Assembly (NCBI GenBank): GCA_037974335.1
Contig: CM075760.1
Span: forward strand, 13,081,845 to 13,129,344
Direction of reading: 5' to 3'
DNA length: 47,500 bases
Source: Prionace glauca
Lineage: Eukaryota; Chordata; Chondrichthyes; Carcharhiniformes; Carcharhinidae
The notes under the pieces are model-generated. The model worked only from the letters and a program-made list of their open reading frames with translations, was not told the DNA's origin and did not search any database. The translations under genes and the position numbers were made by a program. Positions 22,565 through 33,306 of the stretch are shown piece by piece (the stretch's first letter is position 1; each line of letters begins with the position of its first letter).

Positions 22565-24240
22565 TCCCCACATAGATTCAGTGAGTGTGAGTGAGAGAAT
22601 GTGAGTGTGTGAGGGTGAGTGATTAGATGAGTCAGAGTGGATGAGTGATGTGTGAAGGAAGGTGGGTAAGTGAGGGTGAGTGAGTGAAGTTCTTTGAGTG
22701 AGGGTGAGTGATTGAGGGTGAGTAAGTGTGGGTGAGGGTGAGAGAGCGTGAGTAATTGAGGGTGTGTGTGAGAGGGTAGGTGAGTGAAGGTGGCTGAATG
22801 TGAGTGAAGGTGGCTGGATGAGTGTAGGTAAGCAAGATTGAAATAATAAGGGAGAGTGAGTGAGGATGTGTGAAGATTCGTGGAGATGGGTGAGTGGAAG
22901 TGAGTGAGATTGAGTGAATGAGGGTGTGAATGTAACTGTGTATGTAAGGGTTGAGATTAATAAGTCAGGGTGTGTTATTGAGGGTGGTGTGTGAGGGAGG
23001 ATGAATGTGGATGGGTGGGAGAGTGAGGGTGATTGAGTGAAGGTGTTTGATGAGGATGAGTGATTGAGGATTTGTGAGTTAGGTTGCGTGATGTTGAGTG
23101 ATGATGAGTATGTGAGCTTGTGTGAGTGAAGGTAGGTGTGTGAGTTTGAGTCAGTTTGAATGGGTGAGGTGGCATAAGTGAGAGAGAGACAGAGAGAGGG
23201 TCATTGAGTTGAGTCTGTGGGGGTGAGTGAGTGAGTGTGAGAGAATGGGGTGAATGAGTGAGGGTGAGTGAGACTGAGTGAGACTGGGTGAGTGAGAACG
23301 GATTAGTTGGATGAGTGAATGAAGGTGAGTATGAATGTTGGTGACTGGCTGAGGGTCTAAGTCAGTGAGTGAGGTTTAGTGAGTGAGGCTGAGTGAGTGA
23401 TGGTGTATGACTGTGGGTGGCTGAGTGACAGTGAGTTAATGAGGGCGCGTGAGGGTGAGTGCGTGAGAGTGAGTGAGTGAATGTGGGTGCGTGACTGAGG
23501 GTGTGAGAGTGAGTGAATGTGAGTGAGTCAGTGAGGGTGTGAGAATGAGTGAGTCAGGGTGAGTGATTGAGGTTGAACGAGTGAAGTTGAATGAGTGTTT
23601 GTGGGTGAGTGAGGATGGACGAGAGTGAGTGAGCAAATATGAGTGAGTGAGTGAGGGTATGAGGATGAGTGAATCAGGGCGTGTGTTTGCGTGAACGAAT
23701 GAGCTTGAATGAGGGTGTGTGAGTGCTTGTGGGCGAGTGAGTGAGAATGGATGAGAGTGAGTGAGTGAGTATGAGTGAGTGATTGTGAGTGAGTGAGTGA
23801 GTGTGAGTGACTCAGGGTGAAACAGGATCCGTGAGTTTCTGAGGTTGAGTGCGTGAGGGCGAGTGCGTGAGGGTGGGTGAGGGGGGATGAGTGAGTGGGG
23901 ATGAGTGAGTGGGGATGAGTGAGTGGGGATGAGTGAGTGGAGGTGAGTGAGTGGGGGTGAGTGAGAGGGGGTGAGTGAGAGGGGGTGAGTGAGAGGGTGT
24001 GAGGGTGTGAGGGAGTGTGTGTGAGGGAGTGAGTGTGAGGGAGTGAGTGTGAGGGTGGATGAGTGAGCAAGGGTGAGTGAGTGAGCATGAGTGAGTAAGC
24101 GTGAATGAGGGTGAGTGAGTGAGGGTGAGTGATTGGGGATGAGTGATTGTGGTTGAGTGTGTGAGGGTGAGTGAGTGAGGGTGAGTGAGAGAGAGTGTGT
24201 CAGTGAGGGAAGGTGGGTAAGTGAGGGTGAGTGAGTGAAG
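22565..24240. repeat. GAGTGAGT-type satellite in the J-C intron
   Basis: A tract of about 1.7 kb of imperfect GAGTGA, GGGTGA and GTGAGT repeats on the plus strand (TCACTC and CACCCT on the Ig sense strand). It has no stable reading frame. It borders the CT-rich block at 22560, where the purine strand switches from plus to minus. Confidence 0.9.
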
Positions 24241-24690
24241 TTATTTGAGTGAGGATGAGTGATTGAGGGTGAGTGAGAGAGAGTGTGTCAGTGAGGGAAG
24301 GTGGGTAAGTGAGGGTGAGTGAGTGAAGTTATTTGAGTGAGGATGAGAGATTGAGGGTGAGTGAGTGAAGTTATTTGAGTGAGGATGAGAGATTGAGGGT
24401 GAGTGAGTGAAGTTATTTGAGTGAGGAGGAGAGATTGAGGGTGAGTGAGTGAAGTTATTTGAGTGAGGATGAGAGATTGAGGGTGAGTGAGTGAAGTTAT
24501 TTGAGTGAGGATGAGAGATTGAGGGTGAGTGAGTGAAGTTATTTGAGTGAGGATGAGAGATTGAGGGTGAGTGAGTGAAGTTATTTGAGTGAGGATGAGA
24601 GATTGAGGGTGAGTGAGTGAAGTTATTTGAGTGAGGATGAGAGATTGAGGGTGAGTGAGTGAAGTTATTTGAGTGAGGAGGAGAGATTGA
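24240..24690. repeat. 42-bp tandem sub-array within the GAGT satellite
   Basis: The unit GAGTGAGGATGAGAGATTGA plus GGGTGAGTGAGTGAAGTTATTT is repeated about nine times almost perfectly at 24305-24690. A single related copy also occurs near 22685. The high identity points to recent expansion within the older GAGT-rich tract. Confidence 0.9.
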
Positions 24691-25084
24691 GGGTGAGTGA
24701 GTCAGTATGGGTGAGGGTGAGAGAGTCAGTGAGCCACCTCCTCCTCTCCCTCTCCATCGATCTTTTCCCGATTCTCTCCATTGATCAGCTTTCAGTAACA
24801 GGGCTGTGTAAAGTCAGGAATCAGTGTAGATCACCGGGCAGCTGCTTTAATGTCGGGGCCTTTCTTTCAGAAACACGGATCAGTGAACAAATAGACAGAC
24901 TGAGGGAGCTGGAAGGGAAGCTTCCAGCAAAACTAGGGTCACACAGGAATCAAACAGCAAGTTTACACCAGTATTGGGGAGCCAGGCGGACTTAGTCTCA
25001 GCCAGATCCCTTCTTATTGATTGTGTCTTTGTGTCTTTGTGTAACACATGGAAATCCCTACTTCTGACCTCATGTTGGATGGAA

Positions 25085-25292
25085 TGTGTCATTGATGAAG
25101 CAATAGAAGATTGTTGGTCCCAGAACAGTCCCCTGCCGAACTCCTGCAGTGATTTCTCAGCTTAGATGTTTGACCTCCAACAACCATCACCATCTTGCTT
25201 TGTGCTAAATATGACTCCAAACAGAGAACAATTTCCAGCTGAAACTTATTCACATGAGTTTTACTCGGGCTTCCCGATCCCACCCTCATTCA
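25085..25292 (-). mobile_element. LINE-derived fragment
   Basis: The plus strand contains TTGATGAAGCAATAGAAGAT, CCTGCCGAACTCCTGCAGTG and TTTGACCTCCAACAACCATC, words of a common shark LINE read in reverse. The minus-strand translation ends SSAGDCSGTNNLLLLHQ, a recurring protein-like signature of that family. It abuts the SINE at 25319. The DNA between 24725 and 25085 shows nothing I recognise. Confidence 0.55.
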
Positions 25293-25318
25293 AATGTTAC
25301 CGGGGGAGGGGGGAGGGG

Positions 25319-25640
25319 GTGGCCGAGGCGGCACAGTGATTAACGCTGCTGCCTCACAGTTCAATTCCCGATATGAGTCATTGTGTATGGAGTTAGTAAG
25401 TTCACCCCGTGTCTGCTTGGGTTTCCTTCGGATGCTCCTGTTTCCTCCCACAGTCCAAAGACGTTTGGGTTCAGGGGACTGGCCGTGCTAAATTGCCCCT
25501 TAGGTTCAGGAGGTCTAGTTAGAGTAAACACATGTGGTTATGGGGATAGGGCTTTGGTGGGATTCCTGTTGATGCGGACTCGATGGGCTGAATGGCCTCC
25601 TTCTGTACTGTAGGATCTCGTGATTCTATTCTATGATGTA
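25319..25640 (+). mobile_element. HE1-type tRNA-derived SINE
   Basis: The head CGGCACAGTGATTAACGCTG and GTTCAATTCCCGA correspond to Pol III A and B boxes. They are followed by TTTCCTCCCACAGTCCAAAG, GGCCGTGCTAAATTGCCCCT, ATGTGGTTATGGGGATAGGG and ACTCGATGGGCTGAATGGCC, the body of the SINE family widespread in sharks and rays. The TTCTATTCTATGAT-like tail ends it. It is nearly full length with a small deletion before the B box, inserted in the J-C intron antisense to the Ig gene. Confidence 0.9.
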
Positions 25641-26520
25641 AATGACAGTCTCTCTGACGTATGTGAGGTGGAAAGTGTGTGAGGTGTGTTTGGGTGTGTG
25701 TTTGATAGAGAGAGAGGGTGAATGTGTGTGAGAAGGTGCCTGTGTGTGACAGACTGTGTTTGCACATGTGTGAGACAGTGGGCTGCGTTTGCAAGAGGGG
25801 GCAGTGTGCCTACTAGAAAGCAAATATACTGTTCATGAGTGTGTGGAAGTGTGCACGGGATTGTGTGTGAGTGAGAAAGATGTGTGCAATGTGCGTGGGT
25901 GATAGAAGCAAAGTGTGTGTTTGTGTGTGTGTGTGTGACAGAGAATGTTTGCGTGACACTGTGCTTGTGAGAGAGACTGTATCTGTGTGTAAGTTAGAGT
26001 GTGTGCATAGGTCTATGTGTGTGAGAGAGTGTGAGAGAGTTAGTGTGTGACAGCAAGAATGTACAGGTGTGAGATAGTCTGTGCAACAGAGATAGAAATA
26101 TGTGTGTGTGTGAGAGAGAGAGATGCGTGTGCAAGAGGAATTGTGAGAGAGTGTGTGTGAATAAATGTGAGACAACTTGAGCGTGTGTGACAGACTTTGG
26201 GAGAGTGAGTGCGTGTGTGAGGGCGTGAGACTATGCTTATGTGTGTGTATGTGTCTGCGTGTAAGAGAGAATGTGTGTGGAGTTGTGTGCGTGTGAGTGT
26301 TTTTGTGTATGAGATGTGAGAGACTGATTGAGAGAGCGAGAGTATGTCTGGATTTGTATTTGAGACAGAGTATGTAGACCGTGAGAGAAAGAGAATGTGT
26401 GTGAGATATCGTATGAGAGAGAAAGTAAGTGTGCGTGTGTATGTGTGAGAGAATATGAGCGTCTCTCTGTGTGTATTTATGTGTGTGAGAGTGTGTGATG
26501 TGTGTAAGTCTCTATCTGGC
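25640..26520. repeat. Degenerate GT/GAGA-rich simple sequence
   Basis: Long imperfect runs of GTGTGTG, GAGAGAG and TGTGAGAGA with no stable unit. Both strands give long low-complexity frames that are not genes. It lies in the J-C intron. Confidence 0.85.
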
Positions 26521-26884
26521 TGATTCAGTCTGGAAAAGCACCCTCACTCCACACATACTCACCCACTCGCTCAGTAAGTGGGAGTGACAAGCGAGCACAA
26601 CACGGACTGTGGGGCAAGTGTTGGAAAAACATTTAAATCTTTCACAAGTCAGTCTCAATTAAATAATTTCCTCTTTCCTCAATGAGAGAAACTTGTAAAA
26701 CCTCACGCAATCTGACACAATCCAGGGCAAAGCCACCCACAAGATTACCCAGCCCCTCATTCACCCTATTCACTCTCTCCATCACTAACAAGCAGTGTCA
26801 GCACTGTGTGCATTATATACAACATGCACTGCAGCAATTCACCAAGGCTCCATAGATTACACTGTCCAAACCCGCTGCCTTTAC

Positions 26885-27115
26885 ATCCTAACAGGACAAG
26901 GGCAGCAGCCACATCTGAAACACAATAACCTGTAAACTCCCCTGTAAAACACACACCATCCTGACCTGAAACAATTTCTCAATTCATTCATAATCGCTGG
27001 GTCAAAATCCTGGAACTCCCTGCCTAACAGCAGGGCGGCTGCCTGCAGCATATGGACTGCAGTTGTTCAAGGATGCTTCATATCAACACTTTATGAAGGA
27101 ACAATTAGATTAAAA
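26885..27115 (+). mobile_element. LINE-like elasmobranch repeat fragment
   Basis: Words such as ACAAGGGCAGCAG, CACCATCCTGACCTG, GGTCAAAATCCTGGAACTCC and TATGGACTGCAG occur in the order I recall for a very common shark interspersed repeat derived from a LINE 3' region. The same family appears inverted at 5419-5530. It is diverged and non-coding here. Confidence 0.65.
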
Positions 27116-30100
27116 ATTCTGGCCGCGCAAATGTCTCTAAAATGCCTTTAGAAGATTAAAAATAATATGCAAGTGAATTTGACCCTTCAACTGTCAAACT
27201 AAACAGTTCAGGGGCTGCTGTATTACGGAGCACAATATAGTAAATCTCACTTTGTATTTGTTCATCGAACATTCCCAAGGCCGGTACATCACTGCTTAAA
27301 AATTACCCAATTCTCCCTCTAAAGTCCGATGTTTCTGCTTCTCTGATAGACACAATATGCTTCAGGGACTTAATTTCTGAGACACCGAGTCAAACAGTCA
27401 CATTTCCCACAGATACAAGTGCATTGAAGAAATAAATAAAATTTCACTTCCTGCAGTACAGGAGAAGGAATCAAAAGATTTATAACCAGTCAGGGAGATT
27501 CCTGGTCCCAACACAGTGACCACACGCCCAGAAACAGAACAGACACAAACAGTTCAACAGTCGAGTTCCCAGCAGAAAGATCTGTTCAATCTGTCAATTT
27601 CAAACTGTTGGATTCTCATTGATCAATAGTCAAGTTACAACAGAAAATCAATAACCTATTTCAAATTAAACGGGTATTCAGAACTCCTCTCGACTTTTAA
27701 TTATTTCTCTCTGCCTGTATCACTTCGCGAAAATTGTGTAAAAATGTAATTTCGCTGAAAATGAGCAAAAATAACAGATTCAGGACAGTTCAATATCCCT
27801 ATCAGAGATACAGTGACACAGTAACAGTTCAATGTCCCTAACAGAGATACAGTGACACAGTAACAGTTCAATGTCCCTATCAGAGATACAGTGACACAGT
27901 AACAGTTCAATGTCCCTAACAGAGATACAGTGACACAGTAACAGTTCAATGTCCCTAACAGAGATACAGTGACACAGTAACAGTTCAATGTCCCTAACAG
28001 AGATACAGTGACACAGTAACAGTTCAATGTCCCTAACAGAGATACAGTGACACACTAAGAATTAAACAAACCGGGAAATATTTACATTGAAAATCGTTAC
28101 CTGATTGGATCTAATTTCTTAATTAAATGTAATCAACAAAATTATCAAGGCAAAGCAACTTATCGAGCCGAGCACAGCTGAGTAAAGAAATGTTTTGTTT
28201 TTGAATTCATTTTGATACAATTAAATATTCTCTAAGACTGATGATATTTTGCACGCTAGTGCAATATTCAAGGTCTTTTGTTTTGAACTAATCAGCGTTA
28301 ATATTGCATTTTAAGTTATTGTTAATTGTCAGTTAGTTCTCCTGTCAGCTGATTTGTTCTCTGTAATAAAATGAGTTTTCAATCATTCAAAACGTGCTTC
28401 TGCCCCCAACATTGTTAAATAATTAGGTTACAATTAAATCTCAATGTTAAACTATAATTTCAAATTACTGAATGGAAACATTCAAACATCTGTCATTCAT
28501 TTACTTAAATCTAATCATATTGTAATATTTTACTTTTTCACTTTTACTACAAATATCTTATTACAACGAACAAACGTGTTAAAAATGCAGATTTCTGAGT
28601 TTGTCCAGACTATAACGGCCTGGCCGTTTGAAATCAATAATACTGCTTCCTAGATTTAATAATTTAGGCCACCCATATAACAACTTCATTACTGAACACA
28701 TTGTTTAATTAAAGAAGACCTGAATTAAACAGTGCAAACAGAGACGATAATTGATTCAAATCCTCTGTAACGCTAAAAACACGATGCAGAATATAAGTCT
28801 CAACCTTTTCTTCATTATAATATTTAATAAGAATTAAACATAAGCTTCAGTTAGTATGAATTCTTCCATTCTGTCATTTATTCTTCCATTCTGTGTTTGA
28901 CATTAATGGGAGACATGATGTTATTAAGTGCTGAGCTAATATTATTTTTATAGTATATATAATATCATATTATTTTTATATAATCTTTTTGAATTTCAAG
29001 CATTTAATTGTCAGTCGGTAGCCAGTTTCTGTTGACACTTTACTACAATTCAAACACAATCATTTGAACAATTTTACTTGAGTGTCAGCGAATTCCATCT
29101 GTCAGAAAACTGTGTTCAGTCTGTCAAATTTTTATAAACTGTTTGATTCTAATTGATCAAAGGTCAAATTACAACAGTGAAAACATCAATAAAAATTTAA
29201 ATTAACCTGATGTTCATTTTAAAACTCCCTTTGCCTTTTAACTATTTCTCCCTGACTGTCTCAAATCACAAAAACTGGGCAATTATTTTTCTGAAAATGA
29301 GGACTTCGAATATAACAGATTCAGGGCAGTGTAATGTCCCTAACAGAGGTACAGTGAATTGTAATTCATGTTTTATTTTAATATGTAACCATTAGTTAAC
29401 ATGAATAAAATGCCCTAACATATATTTATTTTATTTTCCGAAACTTTTCTGCTTTATCCCTACAAGAATATTCAAAGGCAATTTTATTTTCATTTAGCCA
29501 GAACTGCTCAGTTTCACTGAGCGTAAACAATGTAAAAACAATGGAGGAACACTAAACAATTTCACAAATTTTGAGATGCGAAAACTAATTAATTATCTCG
29601 GTATCTAATTTAAAAAAATACTTAGAACGGATAATCTGGTTCCAATTGCATAGAAAAAAATTAATAATCGGATACAAAAATTTCCAAAAAGGAAATTATT
29701 CTGCAAAACTCGTATTCCAGTAAATGTGAACTTAATCTGGGATATACCGATTAATGCAAAGTGTCTTGTTCAACTGAGCACGGCTGTGAAAACAGCAGGT
29801 TATCATTGAAATAGCTTCTGGAATTGTCACAAAATATTTCCAGTCTGGAAAATGTTAATTGTGTGAAATACACAACAGAACTATTAAAGGGGATTATTGC
29901 TAAATTATTAATATAAAATACTCTGTGGTGAATATGGAGTTAAATTACCGAATAATAATTCTTTGATTTATATTAATTTTACTATTAATCTTGTAAATGA
30001 GAAGTTTGTGATTGCAGTAAAGACTTAGTGTCCGAATGAGCGTTGTAAGTCATGACTCACTTGAATTTGTAAGCGTTATTTAAAATTTATAAAAATGCTG

Positions 30101-31546
30101 CGATATCTTTTAGGTGTTCTTTCCCCCCAGCCTGCTTGTTTTCTCCCTACATGGATTTTCAAACTCAAAGATTGTTTCTGTTCAACCAGAAAACATCTAA
30201 ACTCTCAACGGCACCGTTATACACTATTTAAACAACACAGAAATAATGCCACAAAGCCAAACCATAGCACAAATTTTAAACATTCACAGTGACTGCACCA
30301 TAGAATCTCCTCAGCAGAAACACAACAAAACACATCAATGAGGGAATGAATCCGTTTCACAGAAAAACAGATCAATTATCCATTCAACAGAATCAAATGT
30401 AACATTGCAAAAAAAACCTCAATATCGAATCTAGCAAACTAGCTCTTAACCAATTATTAAACTAAACAGAAATCTAGAATAATAGCAATAGCATTGCGAG
30501 GAGGTAGAATTTGTCCAACAAATTAGCGTTGAAACTTTATCACATCTTATTCACATTGGGTCATATTTCAAACATATTTAAACATTTGGATGGTAAAAGT
30601 TCCAGCCATCAAATGCCACCGAGATTAAACATTGCAGATACCCCAAAATCTGAATGCAGTGACAAACTATGTTCTGAATGAGTGGAGTAAGCCGATATCA
30701 CTAAAGATTTTAAACATACAAATACAATAAAGCCTGCTTTATTTCTCCCTGCAGTCATGCATCAAGCAGTTGCGACCCGCAGAATGTTCATATTCAATCA
30801 CAAAACGTGTAACAGCTCGGTGTCACTGAGTTCAAACAATGCAGAAACACCAAATTCATTCACAAATTTTACGTATTTAAAGTCACCCAGATACATAATC
30901 TCCTCACCAGAGGAAAAAAAAAACGCATCACTGAGAGACTGAACCCCGCTTCAGGCAGACGCAGCACAATTCTACAAACACTTTCAACAGAATCAAATAT
31001 AACATTTACAGAAATGTTTAATATAAATTCCAGTCAATTCGCCCAACACCAAACTAATTAATGTTTCGAACAAGCAGAAAATATTGCACAGCAGCACCAG
31101 CATTGTGAGTGAGTGGAACATTTTCACTGGATAAATATAGAAATGTTAGATTTTTTAAATTTTTGGTTTAAATTTCAAACACTTGTGCAGTAGATGGTAC
31201 AAACAGTAGATGGCCACTAGATGTCACCGAGATTAAACGCTGCAGAAACGCTGAATTGTATAACAGACATTCGGATTTTAAAGTAACCCAACCACACAGT
31301 GTAACCTCAACAGATAAACACAACATCCCAACAATTTGGGATTGAATCCCTCAGCAGTACGTATTGTCCAGAAAGAGCAGAATTCTAAAACCCCTTTGCA
31401 GCAGATTCACAGGAAACATTGGAACAATTCTCAACCGAGAATCCACCAAACTCACATTTATGTTACCACATGGATTATTAGTACAGATAAAAATATAAAA
31501 CAAAGACACATGTAAACCAGTTACTCAATAAGTGGATGGTTCTTAC
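27116..31546 (-). other. AT-rich proximal J-C intron with diverged internal duplications
   Basis: No coding exon is seen. The DNA is AT-rich and contains old duplications. About 27560-27830 resembles 29105-29350, sharing TGATCAA..GTCAA, TTACAACAG and AATAACAGATTCAGG blocks. Segments near 29500, 30130, 30780 and 31220 share a core with AAACAATGCAGAAACACCAAA-like and CAACAGAATCAAAT-like words. This is where an intronic enhancer would be expected by analogy with other IgH loci, but I found no perfect octamer here and cannot assign one. Confidence 0.55.
27785..28065. repeat. 39-bp tandem array, about 7 copies
   Basis: The unit contains AGTTCAATGTCCCTAACAG followed by AGATACAGTGACACAGTAAC. Copies differ mainly by AACAG versus ATCAG. 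Because 39 is a multiple of 3, the array produces spurious repetitive reading frames on the minus strand. A single diverged copy is found near 29326-29350. It lies inside the J-C intron. Confidence 0.9.
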
Positions 31547-31594
31547 CTGTCGTCACCGTCACCATGGTCCCTTGTCCCCAGTAAGCGAAGTAGT
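31547..31594 (-). CDS. IGHJ: JH joining segment
   Basis: This 48-nt segment encodes YFAYWGQGTMVTVTT and one further base. It carries the invariant Trp-Gly-X-Gly motif that closes FR4. It ends at donor ACAG then GTAAG in phase 1, which matches the phase of the C1 acceptor so that the codon GCG (Ala) forms across the junction. It is the only J found; each shark IgM cluster normally has one. Confidence 0.96.
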
Positions 31595-31633
31595 CACAGT
31601 GTCACATTCCGTAGGCTGTGTCATACAATAACC
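31595..31633 (-). promoter_or_regulatory. JH 5' recombination signal, 23-bp spacer
   Basis: Nonamer GGTTATTGT (31625-31633), a 23-bp spacer and the consensus heptamer CACTGTG (31595-31601) directly abut J. The 23-bp spacer pairs with the 12-bp 3' signal of D2 and forbids direct V-J or D1-J joining. Confidence 0.94.
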
Positions 31634-31985
31634 ATCCTGCACAAAATAGAGACAAAATCACCATTATTTTAAATATCCACAAACCCAAGGAAAAGCAAAA
31701 TCAATTAATGTTCATTAAATTATAATTGTATTTCTCGATACCATTTGACATTCATAAATGACCCTTAAGTTTTATATTTCACAGAGTTACAGGTGAACAT
31801 GTTGTTGAAAACACACATCGATAATTGAGTAATTATCAAGATTTTCCATGTTTATTCCTGCCATGTGGTCAGTGCTGGACATAAATAATACTGTACTGTG
31901 ATTACAGTTGGAATTTAAAAGTGACACTGATCCAGTTTCAGTCAATCAGTGCTGAGGGGTTTTTGTATTGACAGTAACTGCTGTG

Positions 31986-31998
31986 CCATCCCAGTTAT
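31986..31998 (-). other. IGHD2: D2 diversity segment with 12-bp RSS on both sides
   Basis: The minus-strand core is ATAACTGGGATGG (13 nt), with one frame giving ITGM and another opening with a stop. The 5' RSS has nonamer AGTATTTGT (32018-32026), a 12-bp spacer and heptamer CACTGTG (31999-32005). The 3' RSS has heptamer CACAGCA (31979-31985), a 12-bp spacer and nonamer ACAAAAACC (31958-31966). Two 12-bp signals let it accept either V or D1 on one side and the J 23-bp signal on the other, so D2 is the obligatory bridge to J. The 3' heptamer departs from consensus in its last two bases. Confidence 0.93.
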
Positions 31999-32373
31999 CA
32001 CAGTGAGACACAGCATGACAAATACTGAGGCGGACTGTTAACTGTAAAATACAGACAGTTAATTTCACTGCTATTTCAAAAGCCTGTTTCCAGCTCGTTA
32101 AGGGTGACTCAGTGAGATATTTCAATTTTTACTGGTCATGATATTGATAAAGGGGGTTAGAAACTTTTACATTCTCTGTGCAAATTCAGCGTGTAAATCA
32201 ATAACAATAAAATTGAAGCATTTTACATCTTAAAAAGAAACAATGTTGTTTCTAAGTATTATTCTGTTGAACCCTCATTTACTTTGGCATTCGGCATTGG
32301 CATTGGTCACAAATTTAAGCAACGTCCTTTTCTGAGGTTTTTGTATGAGGATGGCGCTTTTCTCAGCACTGTG

Positions 32374-32389
32374 ATCCACTGCTGTATAT
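32374..32389 (-). other. IGHD1: D1 diversity segment with 12-bp (5') and 22-bp (3') RSS
   Basis: The minus-strand coding core is ATATACAGCAGTGGAT (16 nt), reading IYSSG, YTAVD or IQQW in the three frames, none with a stop. The 5' RSS has nonamer AGTTTTTGT (32409-32417), a 12-bp spacer and heptamer CACTGTG (32390-32396). The 3' RSS has heptamer CACAGTG (32367-32373), a 22-bp spacer and the perfect nonamer ACAAAAACC (32336-32344). Under the 12/23 rule it accepts V on the 5' side and D2 on the 3' side, and it cannot join J directly. It lies about 414 bp from the V nonamer. Confidence 0.94.
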
Positions 32390-32481
32390 CACAGTGACAC
32401 ACTCCCATACAAAAACTGCACTCACTCTGTTCAGTCCTGCTGTTCAATATTCACTTTAAATGGACCATTAATTTCGCTCTA

Positions 32482-32617
32482 ATGTAAAATGTAGGCAACT
32501 GTTTATACAACACAATCTATCAGAAATATTAAACAGAGTCATATATCTCATGTAAAATGTAGGCAACTGTTTATACAACACAATCTATCAGAAATATTAA
32601 CAAGAGTAATATATCGT
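32482..32617. repeat. 68-bp direct duplication between V and D1
   Basis: Two nearly identical copies begin ATGTAAAATGTAGGCAACTG at 32482 and 32550. They continue through ACAACACAATCTATCAGAAA and diverge slightly at their ends. They lie in the V-D1 spacer and do not overlap any RSS. This is a recent local tandem duplication of unknown effect. Confidence 0.9.
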
Positions 32618-32831
32618 GTGTGGTACTTGCCGACAGTACAATGAATATAAAGTCAGTGAAAAGCTCACCAGTTATATGGGTGAGTTTGGGAAGTTTTACC
32701 GTTAAATACATTCTGTGTTACTTTTTTTTAACGCGATTATAGTTTGGTTGTGACCACCCTCGATCATATTGCATTGAGAACAGATACTGACCTTCAGATT
32801 ATGATGGAAGTTGCGGAATCCCCTCTCGGGC

Positions 32832-32870
32832 TGTTCTTGTCCGGGTGCAGCCCTGGATCCTCTCGCTGTG
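32832..32870 (-). promoter_or_regulatory. VH 3' recombination signal, 23-bp spacer
   Basis: Heptamer CACAGCG (32864-32870), a 23-bp spacer, then nonamer ACAAGAACA (32832-32840). The first five heptamer bases, the ones RAG needs most, are intact. Position 6 is C instead of the consensus T, and the nonamer differs from ACAAAAACC at two sites. The 23-bp spacer directs V to partners with 12-bp spacers, which are D1 5' and both sides of D2. Confidence 0.92.
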
Positions 32871-33175
32871 TTGTCTTGCACAGTAATAGATGGCCGTGTC
32901 TTCAATCTTCAGGCTCCTCATGTCCAAAGAGAAGATGCTGTTTGAAGTGTCTTTGGACGCAGTAAATCGACCCTTAATTGATGGGGCGTAGTTGTTGCTG
33001 GATGAAGTATAGTAGCTAACCAGCCACTCCAGGCCCTGTCCGGGTACCTGCCGGATCCAGTACATGGAGTAGCTGCTAAGATCGAACCCGCTGGTTTTAC
33101 AGGTCAGTTTCAGGGAACCTCCGGGAGCCTCGGTCGCTGCCTCTGGCTGGGTCAACACAACATCCGACTGGACAC
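32871..33175 (-). CDS. IGHV: Immunoglobulin heavy-chain variable (VH) exon, unrearranged
   Basis: The acceptor (TTTTTACAG) precedes the last leader residues GVQS, then the mature domain begins [10 protein letters not shown]. Hallmarks in order: FR1 Cys in LKLTC, the FR2 Trp in [16 protein letters not shown]3 [12 protein letters not shown], and the terminal [10 protein letters not shown] with the second canonical Cys. CDR2 is Tyr/Ser-rich (YYTSSSNNY), which gives AID targets of AGC/TAC type. The exon runs open from splice site to RSS and the framework matches shark IgM VH as I recall it. Coding sequence ends at the heptamer at 32870, so it is germline. It encodes the antigen-binding domain together with D1, D2 and J. 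Confidence 0.96.
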
Positions 33176-33306
33176 CTGTAAAAATAGATCAAAAACACCG
33201 GGGGTTAATCTTAGTGAAATGATTGCTGACTCTGGAACATTCCAGAGAGACTAACACTGAGACAGTAACAGTGAGAGACTTGAACAATAATAAAAAAAAT
33301 ACTCAC

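Noticed and set aside
23528-24088. Minus-strand His/Ser/Thr-rich frame of 186 codons
   Set aside because: Produced by the GAGT satellite; low complexity with similar frames on either side.
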